Assembly (NCBI GenBank): GCA_964057225.1
Contig: OZ059897.1
Span: forward strand, 3,038,001-3,102,000
Length of the DNA stretch: 64,000 bases
Source: Auanema rhodensis
Lineage: Eukaryota; Nematoda; Chromadorea; Rhabditida; Rhabditidae
Direction of reading: 5' to 3'
Shown here: positions 51,059-63,695 of the stretch, in pieces
Layout: each line of letters starts with the position of its first letter
How positions within the stretch are numbered: the first letter of the stretch is position 1
Position numbers and translations under genes: made by a program
The notes under the pieces: generated by a model
What the model was told of the DNA's origin: nothing
Database searches by the model: none
Seen by the model: only the letters and a program-made list of their open reading frames with translations

Positions 51059-53515
51059 CGATTTTCACCCTGAAGAAATGATTTTTTCGTTGAAAAACAT
51101 TGTCCATCGTATTCGTCTTGAAAAAAGGAATCTAAAAACATCTACTTTTTGTGAAATTATTTAGAAATTTTTCGGGAAAATTTTTGTCAAAATGTTTTTG
51201 GAAGCAATGTTGAGTGTACATGGGAACTCAACATACACTAATGCATTATTTTTCAAACGATCATAACTAATTTTTGTATAGAGCGTTTCTCAATGTAGTA
51301 TAGTGCATTCGATGCGGATTTTTAAGCTGCGTCGATCTGTGTTATCAGATTTGCGCTAGCTTGAAAATGCACCGAGATATCAACTGATATAGGTTCACAC
51401 TTATATCCTCGATTTTCACCCTGAAGAATTAATTTTTTCGTTGAATAACATTGTCCATCGTCTTTGCCTTGAAAAAAAGGATTTAAAAACATCTACTTTT
51501 TGTGAAATTATTTAGAAATTTTTCGGGAAAATTTTTGTCACAATGTTTTTGGAAGCAATGTTGAGTGTACATGGGAACTCAGCATACACTAATGCATTAT
51601 TTTTCAAACGATCATAACTAATTTTTGTATAGAGCGTTTCTCAATGTAGTATAGTGCATTCGATGCGGATTTGTAAGCTGCGTCGATCTGTGTTATCAGA
51701 TTTGAGTTAGCTTAAAAATGCACCGAGATATCAACTGATATATGTTCACACTTATATCCTCGATTTTCACCCTGAAGAAATGATTTTTTCGTTGAAAAAC
51801 ATTGTCCATCGTCTTTGCCTTGAAGAAAGAAATCTAAAAACATCTACTTTTTGTGAAATTATTTAGAAATTTTTCGGGAAAATTTTTGTCACAATGTTTT
51901 TGGAAGCAATGTTGAGTGTACATGGGAACTCAGCATACACTAATGCATTATTTTTCAAACGATCATAACTAATTTTTGTATAGAGCGTTTCTCAATGTAG
52001 TATAGTGCATTCGATGCGGATTTTTAAGCTGCGTCGATCTGTGTTATCAGATTTGCGCTAGCTTGAAAATGCACCGAGATATCAACTGATATAGGTTCAC
52101 ACTTATATCCTCGATTTTCACCCTGAAGAATTAATTTTTTCGTTGAATAACATTGTCCATCGTCTTTGCCTTGAAAAAAGGAATCTAAAAACATCTACTT
52201 TTTGTGAAATTATTTAGAAATTTTTCGGGAAAATTTTTGTCACAATGTTTTTGGAAGCAATGTTGAGTGTACATGGGAACTCAGCATACACTAATGCATT
52301 ATTTTTCAAACGATCATAACTAATTTTTGTATAGAGCGTTTCTCAATGTAGTATAGTGCATTCGATGCGGATTTTTAAGCTGCGTCGATCTGTGTTATCA
52401 GATTTGCGCTAGCTTAAAAATGCACCGAGATATCAACTGATATATGTTCACACTTATATCCTCGATTTTCACCCTGAAGAAATGATTTTTTCGTTGAAAA
52501 ACATTGTCCATCGTATTCGTCTTGAAAAAAGGAATCTAAAAACATCTACTTTTTGTGAAATTATTTAGAAATTTTTCGGGAAAATTTTTGTCAAAATGTT
52601 TTTGGAAGCAATGTTGAGTGTACATGGGAACTCAACATACACTAATGCATTATTTTTCAAACGATCATAACTAATTTTTGTATAGAGCGTTTCTCAATGT
52701 AGTATAGTGCATTCGATGCGGATTTGTAAGCTGCGTCGATCTGTGTTATCAGATTTGAGTTAGCTTAAAAATGCACCGAGATATCAACTGATATATGTTC
52801 ACACTTATATCCTCGATTTTCACCCTGAAGAAATGATTTTTTCGTTGAAAAACATTGTCCATCGTATTCGTCTTGAAAAAAGGAATCTAAAAACATCTAC
52901 TTTTTGTGAAATTATTTAGAAATTTTTCGGGAAAATTTTTGTCAAAATGTTTTTGGAAGCAATGTTGAGTGTACATGGGAACTCAACATACACTAATGCA
53001 TTATTTTTCAAACGATCATAACTAATTTTTGTATAGAGCGTTTCTCAATGTAGTATAGTGCATTCGATGCGGATTTTTAAGCTGCGTCGATCTGTGTTAT
53101 CAGATTTGCGCTAGCTTGAAAATGCACCGAGATATCAACTGATATAGGTTCACACTTATATCCTCGATTTTCACCCTGAAGAATTAATTTTTTCGTTGAA
53201 TAACATTGTCCATCGTCTTTGCCTTGAAAAAAGGAATCTAAAAACATCTACTTTTTGTGAAATTATTTAGAAATTTTTCGGGAAAATTTTTGTCACAATG
53301 TTTTTGGAAGCAATGTTGAGTGTACATGGGAACTCAGCATACACTAATGCATTATTTTTCAAACGATCATAACTAATTTTTGTATAGAGCGTTTCTCAAT
53401 GTAGTATAGTGCATTCGATGCGGATTTTTAAGCTGCGTCGATCTGTGTTATCAGATTTGAGTTAGCTTAAAAATGCACCGAGATATCAACTGATATATGT
53501 TCACACTTATATCCT
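51059..53515. repeat. Monomers 147-153, partial copy of 40570-43027
   Basis: The order matches 40570-43027 at an offset of 10489: plain G, AAAGGATTTAAAA (51479), a third monomer, CTTTGCC/CAGCAT, GATTTGTAAGC, plain G, CTTTGCC/CAGCAT. The third monomer (51761) differs: it reads CTTGAAGAAAGAAATC and lacks the extra A, with GTCACAATG and CAGCAT. Confidence 0.86.
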
Positions 53516-55972
53516 CGATTTTCACCCTGAAGAAATAATTTTTTCGTTGAAAAACATTGTCCATCGTCTTTGCCTTGAAAAAAGGAATCTAAAAACATCT
53601 ACTTTTTGTGAAATTATTTAGAAATTTTTCGGGAAAATTTTTGTCACAATGTTTTTGAAAGCAATGTTGAGTGTACATGGAAACTCAACATACACTAATG
53701 CATCATTTTTCAAACGATCATAGCTAATTTTTGTATTGAGCGTTTCTCAATGTAGTATAGTGCATTCGATGCGGATTTTTAAGCTGCGTCGATCTGTGTT
53801 ATCAGATTTGCGCTAGCTTGAAAATGCACCGAGATATCAACTGATATAGGTTCACACTTATATCCTCGATTTTCACCCTGAAGAATTAATTTTTTCGTTG
53901 AATAACATTGTCCATCGTTTTCGCCTTGAAAAAAGGAATCTAAAAACATCTACTTTTTGTGAAATTATTTAGAAATTTTTCGGGAAAATTTTTGTCAAAA
54001 TGTTTTTGGAAGCAATGTTGAGTGTACATGGGAACTCAACATACACTAATGCATTATTTTTCAAACGATCATAACTTATTTCTGTAAATAGCGTTTCTCA
54101 ATGTAGTATAGTGCATTCGATGCGGATTTTTAAGCTGCGTCGATCTGTGTTATCAGATTTGCGCTAGCTTGAAAATGCACCGAGATATCAACTGATATAG
54201 GTTCACACTTATATCCTCGATTTTCACCCTGAAGAAATAATTTTTTCGTTGAAAAACATTGTCCATCGTCTTTGCCTTGAAAAAAGGAATCTAAAAACAT
54301 CTACTTTTTGTGAAATTATTTAGAAATTTTTCGGGAAAATTTTTGTCACAATGTTTTTGAAAGCAATGTTGAGTGTACATGGAAACTCAACATACACTAA
54401 TGCATCATTTTTCAAACGATCATAGCTAATTTTTGTATTGAGCGTTTCTCAATGTAGTATAGTGCATTCGATGCGGATTTGTAAGCTGCGTCGATCTGTG
54501 TTATCAGATTTGAGTTAGCTTAAAAATGCACCGAGATATCAACTGATATATGTTCACACTTATATCCTCGATTTTCACCCTGAAGAAATGATTTTTTCGT
54601 TGAAAAACATTGTCCATCGTATTCGTCTTGAAAAAAGGAATCTAAAAACATCTACTTTTTGTGAAATTATTTAGAAATTTTTCGGGAAAATTTTTGTCAA
54701 AATGTTTTTGGAAGCAATGTTGAGTGTACATGGGAACTCAACATACACTAATGCATTATTTTTCAAACGATCATAACTAATTTTTGTATAGAGCGTTTCT
54801 CAATGTAGTATAGTGCATTCGATGCGGATTTTTAAGCTGCGTCGATCTGTGTTATCAGATTTGCGCTAGCTTGAAAATGCACCGAGATATCAACTGATAT
54901 AGGTTCACACTTATATCCTCGATTTTCACCCTGAAGAATTAATTTTTTCGTTGAATAACATTGTCCATCGTCTTTGCCTTGAAAAAAGGAATCTAAAAAC
55001 ATCTACTTTTTGTGAAATTATTTAGAAATTTTTCGGGAAAATTTTTGTCACAATGTTTTTGGAAGCAATGTTGAGTGTACATGGGAACTCAGCATACACT
55101 AATGCATTATTTTTCAAACGATCATAACTAATTTTTGTATAGAGCGTTTCTCAATGTAGTATAGTGCATTCGATGCGGATTTTTAAGCTGCGTCGATCTG
55201 TGTTATCAGATTTGAGTTAGCTTAAAAATGCACCGAGATATCAACTGATATATGTTCACACTTATATCCTCGATTTTCACCCTGAAGAAATAATTTTTTC
55301 GTTGAAAAACATTGTCCATCGTCTTTGCCTTGAAAAAAGGAATCTAAAAACATCTACTTTTTGTGAAATTATTTAGAAATTTTTCGGGAAAATTTTTGTC
55401 ACAATGTTTTTGAAAGCAATGTTGAGTGTACATGGAAACTCAACATACACTAATGCATCATTTTTCAAACGATCATAGCTAATTTTTGTATTGAGCGTTT
55501 CTCAATGTAGTATAGTGCATTCGATGCGGATTTTTAAGCTGCGTCGATCTGTGTTATCAGATTTGCGCTAGCTTGAAAATGCACCGAGATATCAACTGAT
55601 ATAGGTTCACACTTATATCCTCGATTTTCACCCTGAAGAATTAATTTTTTCGTTGAATAACATTGTCCATCGTTTTCGCCTTGAAAAAAGGAATCTAAAA
55701 ACATCTACTTTTTGTGAAATTATTTAGAAATTTTTCGGGAAAATTTTTGTCAAAATGTTTTTGGAAGCAATGTTGAGTGTACATGGGAACTCAACATACA
55801 CTAATGCATTATTTTTCAAACGATCATAACTTATTTCTGTAAATAGCGTTTCTCAATGTAGTATAGTGCATTCGATGCGGATTTGTAAGCTGCGTCGATC
55901 TGTGTTATCAGATTTGAGTTAGCTTAAAAATGCACCGAGATATCAACTGATATATGTTCACACTTATATCCT
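52814..55972. repeat. Four-of-five-monomer duplication, step 1755 bp
   Basis: Monomers 52814, 53165, 53516 and 53867 are matched by 54569, 54920, 55271 and 55622. Monomer 54218 between them repeats the AAATAAT/GAAAGC type but with GATTTGTAAGC and a GAGTTAG tail. The copies diverge in the tail of the fourth monomer: GCGCTAGCTTGAAA in 53867 versus GATTTGTAAGC and GAGTTAG in 55622. Confidence 0.82.
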
Positions 55973-58900
55973 CGATTTTCACCCTGAAGAAATGATTTTT
56001 TCGTTGAAAAACATTGTCCATCGTATTCGTCTTGAAAAAAGGAATCTAAAAACATCTACTTTTTGTGAAATTATTTAGAAATTTTTCGGGAAAATTTTTG
56101 TCAAAATGTTTTTGGAAGCAATGTTGAGTGTACATGGGAACTCAACATACACTAATGCATTATTTTTCAAACGATCATAACTAATTTTTGTATAGAGCGT
56201 TTCTCAATGTAGTATAGTGCATTCGATGCGGATTTTTAAGCTGCGTCGATCTGTGTTATCAGATTTGCGCTAGCTTGAAAATGCACCGAGATATCAACTG
56301 ATATAGGTTCACACTTATATCCTCGATTTTCACCCTGAAGAATTAATTTTTTCGTTGAATAACATTGTCCATCGTCTTTGCCTTGAAAAAAAGGATTTAA
56401 AAACATCTACTTTTTGTGAAATTATTTAGAAATTTTTCGGGAAAATTTTTGTCACAATGTTTTTGGAAGCAATGTTGAGTGTACATGGGAACTCAGCATA
56501 CACTAATGCATTATTTTTCAAACGATCATAACTAATTTTTGTATAGAGCGTTTCTCAATGTAGTATAGTGCATTCGATGCGGATTTGTAAGCTGCGTCGA
56601 TCTGTGTTATCAGATTTGAGTTAGCTTAAAAATGCACCGAGATATCAACTGATATATGTTCACACTTATATCCTCGATTTTCACCCTGAAGAAATGATTT
56701 TTTCGTTGAAAAACATTGTCCATCGTCTTTGCCTTGAAAAAAAGGAATCTAAAAACATCTACTTTTTGTGAAATTATTTAGAAATTTTTCGGGAAAATTT
56801 TTGTCAAAATGTTTTTGGAAGCAATGTTGAGTGTACATGGGAACTCAACATACACTAATGCATTATTTTTCAAACGATCATAACTAATTTTTGTATAGAG
56901 CGTTTCTCAATGTAGTATAGTGCATTCGATGCGGATTTTTAAGCTGCGTCGATCTGTGTTATCAGATTTGCGCTAGCTTGAAAATGCACCGAGATATCAA
57001 CTGATATAGGTTCACACTTATATCCTCGATTTTCACCCTGAAGAATTAATTTTTTCGTTGAATAACATTGTCCATCGTCTTTGCCTTGAAAAAAGGAATC
57101 TAAAAACATCTACTTTTTGTGAAATTATTTAGAAATTTTTCGGGAAAATTTTTGTCACAATGTTTTTGGAAGCAATGTTGAGTGTACATGGGAACTCAGC
57201 ATACACTAATGCATTATTTTTCAAACGATCATAACTAATTTTTGTATAGAGCGTTTCTCAATGTAGTATAGTGCATTCGATGCGGATTTTTAAGCTGCGT
57301 CGATCTGTGTTATCAGATTTGCGCTAGCTTAAAAATGCACCGAGATATCAACTGATATAGGTTCACACTTATATCCTCGATTTTCACCCTGAAGAATTAA
57401 TTTTTTCGTTGAATAACATTGTCCATCGTCTTTGCCTTGAAAAAAGGAATCTAAAAACATCTACTTTTTGTGAAATTATTTAGAAATTTTTCGGGAAAAT
57501 TTTTGTCACAATGTTTTTGGAAGCAATGTTGAGTGTACATGGGAACTCAGCATACACTAATGCATTATTTTTCAAACGATCATAACTAATTTTTGTATAG
57601 AGCGTTTCTCAATGTAGTATAGTGCATTCGATGCGGATTTTTAAGCTGCGTCGATCTGTGTTATCAGATTTGAGTTAGCTTAAAAATGCACCGAGATATC
57701 AACTGATATATGTTCACACTTATATCCTCGATTTTCACCCTGAAGAAATAATTTTTTCGTTGAAAAACATTGTCCATCGTCTTTGCCTTGAAAAAAGGAA
57801 TCTAAAAACATCTACTTTTTGTGAAATTATTTAGAAATTTTTCGGGAAAATTTTTGTCACAATGTTTTTGAAAGCAATGTTGAGTGTACATGGAAACTCA
57901 ACATACACTAATGCATCATTTTTCAAACGATCATAGCTAATTTTTGTATTGAGCGTTTCTCAATGTAGTATAGTGCATTCGATGCGGATTTTTAAGCTGC
58001 GTCGATCTGTGTTATCAGATTTGCGCTAGCTTGAAAATGCACCGAGATATCAACTGATATAGGTTCACACTTATATCCTCGATTTTCACCCTGAAGAATT
58101 AATTTTTTCGTTGAATAACATTGTCCATCGTTTTCGCCTTGAAAAAAGGAATCTAAAAACATCTACTTTTTGTGAAATTATTTAGAAATTTTTCGGGAAA
58201 ATTTTTGTCAAAATGTTTTTGGAAGCAATGTTGAGTGTACATGGGAACTCAACATACACTAATGCATTATTTTTCAAACGATCATAACTTATTTCTGTAA
58301 ATAGCGTTTCTCAATGTAGTATAGTGCATTCGATGCGGATTTGTAAGCTGCGTCGATCTGTGTTATCAGATTTGAGTTAGCTTAAAAATGCACCGAGATA
58401 TCAACTGATATATGTTCACACTTATATCCTCGATTTTCACCCTGAAGAAATGATTTTTTCGTTGAAAAACATTGTCCATCGTATTCGTCTTGAAAAAAGG
58501 AATCTAAAAACATCTACTTTTTGTGAAATTATTTAGAAATTTTTCGGGAAAATTTTTGTCAAAATGTTTTTGGAAGCAATGTTGAGTGTACATGGGAACT
58601 CAACATACACTAATGCATTATTTTTCAAACGATCATAACTAATTTTTGTATAGAGCGTTTCTCAATGTAGTATAGTGCATTCGATGCGGATTTTTAAGCT
58701 GCGTCGATCTGTGTTATCCGATTTGCGCTAGCTTGAAAATGCACCGAGATATCAACTGATATAGGTTCACACTTATATCCTCGATTTTCACCCTGAAGAA
58801 TTAATTTTTTCGTTGAATAACATTGTCCATCGTCTTTGCCTTGAAAAAAAGGATTTAAAAACATCTACTTTTTGTGAAATTATTTAGAAATTTTTCGGGA

Positions 58901-59835
58901 AAATTTTTGTCACAATGTTTTTGGAAGCAATGTTGAGTGTACATGGGAACTCAGCATACACTAATGCATTATTTTTCAAACGATCATAACTAATTTTTGT
59001 ATAGAGCGTTTCTCAATGTAGTATAGTGCATTCGATGCGGATTTGTAAGCTGCGTCGATCTGTGTTATCAAATTTGAGTTAGCTTAAAAATGCACCGAGA
59101 TATCAACTGATATATGTTCACACTTATATCCTCGATTTTCACCCTGAAGAAATGATTTTTTCGTTGAAAAACATTGTCCATCGTCTTTGCCTTGAAAAAA
59201 AGGAATCTAAAAACATCTACTTTTTGTGAAATTATTTAGAAATTTTTCGGGAAAATTTTTGTCAAAATGTTTTTGGAAGCAATGTTGAGTGTACATGGGA
59301 ACTCAACATACACTAATGCATTATTTTTCAAACGATCATAACTAATTTTTGTATAGAGCGTTTCTCAATGTAGTATAGTGCATTCGATGCGGATTTTTAA
59401 GCTGCGTCGATCTGTGTTATCAGATTTGCGCTAGCTTGAAAATGCACCGAGATATCAACTGATATAGGTTCACACTTATATCCTCGATTTTCACCCTGAA
59501 GAATTAATTTTTTCGTTGAATAACATTGTCCATCGTCTTTGCCTTGAAAAAAGGAATCTAAAAACATCTACTTTTTGTGAAATTATTTAGAAATTTTTCG
59601 GGAAAATTTTTGTCACAATGTTTTTGGAAGCAATGTTGAGTGTACATGGGAACTCAGCATACACTAATGCATTATTTTTCAAACGATCATAACTAATTTT
59701 TGTATAGAGCGTTTCTCAATGTAGTATAGTGCATTCGATGCGGATTTTTAAGCTGCGTCGATCTGTGTTATCAGATTTGCGCTAGCTTAAAAATGCACCG
59801 AGATATCAACTGATATATGTTCACACTTATATCCT
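54920..59835. repeat. 7-mer HOR, 2458 bp, two copies
   Basis: Copies are 54920-57377 and 57378-59835, seven monomers each. Each unit has six 351-bp and one 352-bp monomer (56675, 59133). Markers recur at 2458: AAATAAT/GAAAGC (55271, 57729), CTGTAAATAG with GATTTGTAAGC (55622, 58080), AAAGGATTTAAAA (56393, 58851). Private changes in copy 2 are GTTATCCG (about 58716) and TATCAAATTT (about 59068). The copies diverge at the last tail (ATAGG versus ATATG). Confidence 0.92.
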
Positions 59836-61590
59836 CGATTTTCACCCTGAAGAAATGATTTTTTCGTTGAAAAACATTGTCCATCGTATTCGTCTTGAAA
59901 AAAGGAATCTAAAAACATCTACTTTTTGTGAAATTATTTAGAAATTTTTCGGGAAAATTTTTGTCAAAATGTTTTTGGAAGCAATGTTGAGTGTACATGG
60001 GAACTCAACATACACTAATGCATTATTTTTCAAACGATCATAACTAATTTTTGTATAGAGCGTTTCTCAATGTAGTATAGTGCATTCGATGCGGATTTGT
60101 AAGCTGCGTCGATCTGTGTTATCAGATTTGAGTTAGCTTAAAAATGCACCGAGATATCAACTGATATATGTTCACACTTATATCCTCGATTTTCACCCTG
60201 AAGAAATGATTTTTTCGTTGAAAAACATTGTCCATCGTATTCGTCTTGAAAAAAGGAATCTAAAAACATCTACTTTTTGTGAAATTATTTAGAAATTTTT
60301 CGGGAAAATTTTTGTCAAAATGTTTTTGGAAGCAATGTTGAGTGTACATGGGAACTCAACATACACTAATGCATTATTTTTCAAACGATCATAACTAATT
60401 TTTGTATAGAGCGTTTCTCAATGTAGTATAGTGCATTCGATGCGGATTTTTAAGCTGCGTCGATCTGTGTTATCAGATTTGCGCTAGCTTGAAAATGCAC
60501 CGAGATATCAACTGATATAGGTTCACACTTATATCCTCGATTTTCACCCTGAAGAATTAATTTTTTCGTTGAATAACATTGTCCATCGTCTTTGCCTTGA
60601 AAAAAGGAGTCTAAAAACATCTACTTTTTGTGAAATTATTTAGAAATTTTTCGGGAAAATTTTTGTCACAATGTTTTTGGAAGCAATGTTGAGTGTACAT
60701 GGGAACTCAGCATACACTAATGCATTATTTTTCAAACGATCATAACTAATTTTTGTATAGAGCGTTTCTCAATGTAGTATAGTGCATTCGATGCGGATTT
60801 TTAAGCTGCGTCGATCTGTGTTATCAGATTTGAGTTAGCTTAAAAATGCACCGAGATATCAACTGATATATGTTCACACTTATATCCTCGATTTTCACCC
60901 TGAAGAAATAATTTTTTCGTTGAAAAACATTGTCCATCGTATTCGTCTTGAAAAAAAGAATCTAAAAACATCTACTTTTTGTGAAATTATTCAGAAATTT
61001 TTCGGGAAAATTTTTGTCAAAATGTTTTTGGAAGCAATGTTGAGTGTACATGGGAACTCAACATACACTAATGCATTATTTTTCAAACGATCATAACTAA
61101 TTTTTGTATGGAGCGTTTCTCAATGTAGTATAGTGCATTCGATGCGGATTTTTAAGCTGCGTTGATCTGTGTTATCAGATTTGCGCTAGCTTAAAAATGC
61201 ACCGAGTAATCAACTGATATAGGTTCACACTTATATCCTCGATTTTCACCCTGAAGAATTAATTTTTTCGTTGAATAACATTGTCCATTGTTTTTGCCTT
61301 GAAAAAAGAAATCTAAAAACTCCTACTTTTTGTGAAATTATTTAGAAATTTTTCGGGAAAATTTTTGTCACAATGTTTTTGGAAGCAATGTTGAGTGTAC
61401 ATGGGAACTCAGCATACACTAATGCCTTATTTTTCAAACGATCATAACTAATTTTTGTATAGAGCGTTTCTCAATGTAGTATAGTGCATTCGATGCGGAT
61501 TTTTAAGCTGCGTCGATCTGTGTTATCAGATTTGAGTTAGCTTAAAAATGCACCGAGATATCAACTGATATATGTTCACACTTATATCCT
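58431..61590. repeat. 3160-bp nine-monomer block, copy 2
   Basis: This is the counterpart of 40570-43729 at a constant offset of 17861. It overlaps the second copy of the 7-mer HOR, so that HOR was built partly from this block. A private AAAGGAGTCT lies at about 60605. It ends with the AAATAAT/CAG monomer (60889) and the TTGTTTTTGCC/GCCTTATT monomer (61240) that open the 7-8-monomer cassette elsewhere. Confidence 0.9.
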
Positions 61591-63695
61591 CGATTTTCAC
61601 CCTGAAGAAATGATTTTTTCGTTGAAAAACATTGTCCATCGTATTTGTCTTGAAAAAAGGAATCTAAAAACATCTACTTTTTGTGAAATTATTCAGAAAT
61701 TTTTCGGGAAAATTTTTGTCAAAATGTTTTTGGAAGCAATGTTGAGTGTACATGGGAACTCAGCATACACTAATGCATTATTTTTCAAACGATCATAACT
61801 AATTTTTGTATAGAGCGTTTCTCAATGTAGTATAGTGCATTCGATGCGGATTTTTAAGCTGCGTCGATCTGTGTTATCAGATTTGAGTTAGCTTAAAAAT
61901 GCACCGAGATATCAACTGATATATGTTCACACTTATATCCTCGATTTTCACCCTGAAGAAATGATTTTTTCGTTGAAAAACATTGTCCATCGTATTTGTC
62001 TTGAAAAAAGGAATCTAAAAACATCTACTTTTCGTGAAATTATTTAGAAATTTTTCGGGAAAATTTTTGTCAAAATGTTTTTGGAAGCAATGTTGAGTGT
62101 ACATGGGAACTCAACATACACTAATGCATTATTTTTCAAACGATCATAACTAATTTTTTATAGAGCGTTTCTCAATGTAGTATAGTGCATTCGATGCGGA
62201 TTTTTAAGCTGCGTCGATCTGTGTTATCAGATTTGAGTTAGCTTAAAAATGCACCGAGATATCAACTGATATATGTTCACACTTATATCCTCGATTTTCA
62301 CCCTGAAGAAATGATTTTTTCGTTGAAAAACATTGTCCATCGTATTCGTCTTGAAAAAAGGAATCTAAAAACATCTACTTTTTGTGAAATTATTTAGAAA
62401 TTTTTCGGGAAAATTTTTGTCAAAATGTTTTTGGAAGCAATGTTGAGTGTACATGGGAACTCAACATACACTAATGCATCATTTTTCAAACGATCATAAC
62501 TTATTTTTGTATAGAGCGTTTCTCAATGTAGTTTAGTGCATTCGATGCGGATTTTTAAGCTGCGTCGATCTGTGTTATCAGATTTGAGTTAGCTTAAAAA
62601 TGCACCGAGATATCAACTGATATATGTTCACACTTATATCCTCGATTTTCACCCTGAAGAAATGATTTTTTCGTTGAAAAACATTGTCCATCGTATTCGT
62701 CTTGAAAAAAGGAATCTAAAAACATCTACTTTTTGTGAAATTATTTAGAAATTTTTCGGGAAAATTTTTGTCAAAATGTTTTTGGAAGCAATGTTGAGTG
62801 TACATGGGAACTCAGCATACACTAATGCATTATTTTTCAAACGATCATAACTAATTTTTGTATAGAGTGTTTCTCAATGTAGTATAGTGCATTCGATGCG
62901 GATTTTTAAGCTGCGTCGATCTGTGTTATCAGATTTGAGTTAGCTTAAAAATGCACCGAGATATCAACTGATATATGTTCACACTTATATCCTCGATTTT
63001 CACCCTGAAGAAATGATTTTTTCGTTGAAAAACATTGTCCATCGTATTTGTCTTGAAAAAAGGAATCTAAAAACATCTACTTTTCGTGAAATTATTTAGA
63101 AATTTTTCGGGAAAATTTTTGTCAAAATGTTTTTGGAAGCAATGTTGAGTGTACATGGGAACTCAACATACACTAATGCATTATTTTTCAAACGATCATA
63201 ACTAATTTTTTTATAGAGCGTTTCTCAATGTAGTATAGTGCATTCGATGCGGATTTTTAAGCTGCGTCGATCTGTGTTATCAGATTTGAGTTAGCTTAAA
63301 AATGCACCGAGATATCAACTGATATATGTTCACACTTATATCCTCGATTTTCACCCTGAAGAAATGATTTTTTCGTTGAAAAACATTGTCCATCGTATTC
63401 GTCTTGAAAAAAGGAATCTAAAAACATCTACTTTTTGTGAAATTATTTAGAAATTTTTCGGGAAAATTTTTGTCAAAATGTTTTTGGAAGCAATGTTGAG
63501 TGTACATGGGAACTCAACATACACTAATGCATCATTTTTCAAACGATCATAACTTATTTTTGTATAGAGCGTTTCTCAATGTAGTTTAGTGCATTCGATG
63601 CGGATTTTTAAGCTGCGTCGATCTGTGTTATCAGATTTGCGCTAGCTTAAAAATACACCGAGATATCAACTGATATATGTTCACACTTATATTCT
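61591..63695. repeat. Trimer duplication at the 3' end (1052/1053 bp)
   Basis: 61591-62642 and 62643-63695 each consist of a G-type monomer with CAGCAT, a GTATTTGTC/TTTTCGTG monomer, and a GCATCAT/GTTTAGTG monomer. The first unit is one base shorter because 61942 lost a T in TAATTTTTTATAG (about 62155). The first monomer, 61591, has a GTATTTGTC front and the CAG centre, so it is itself a recombinant and keeps the 62-codon frame open. The second unit matches 27380-28432. Confidence 0.85.

Noticed and set aside
1072-61798. Fourteen near-identical 62-aa open frames on the + strand
   Set aside because: They sit at the same offset of the satellite monomer, are interrupted by TAG or lack the ATG in the great majority of the 182 copies, resemble no family I recognise, and have no surrounding gene structure. 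They are chance frames in repeat DNA.
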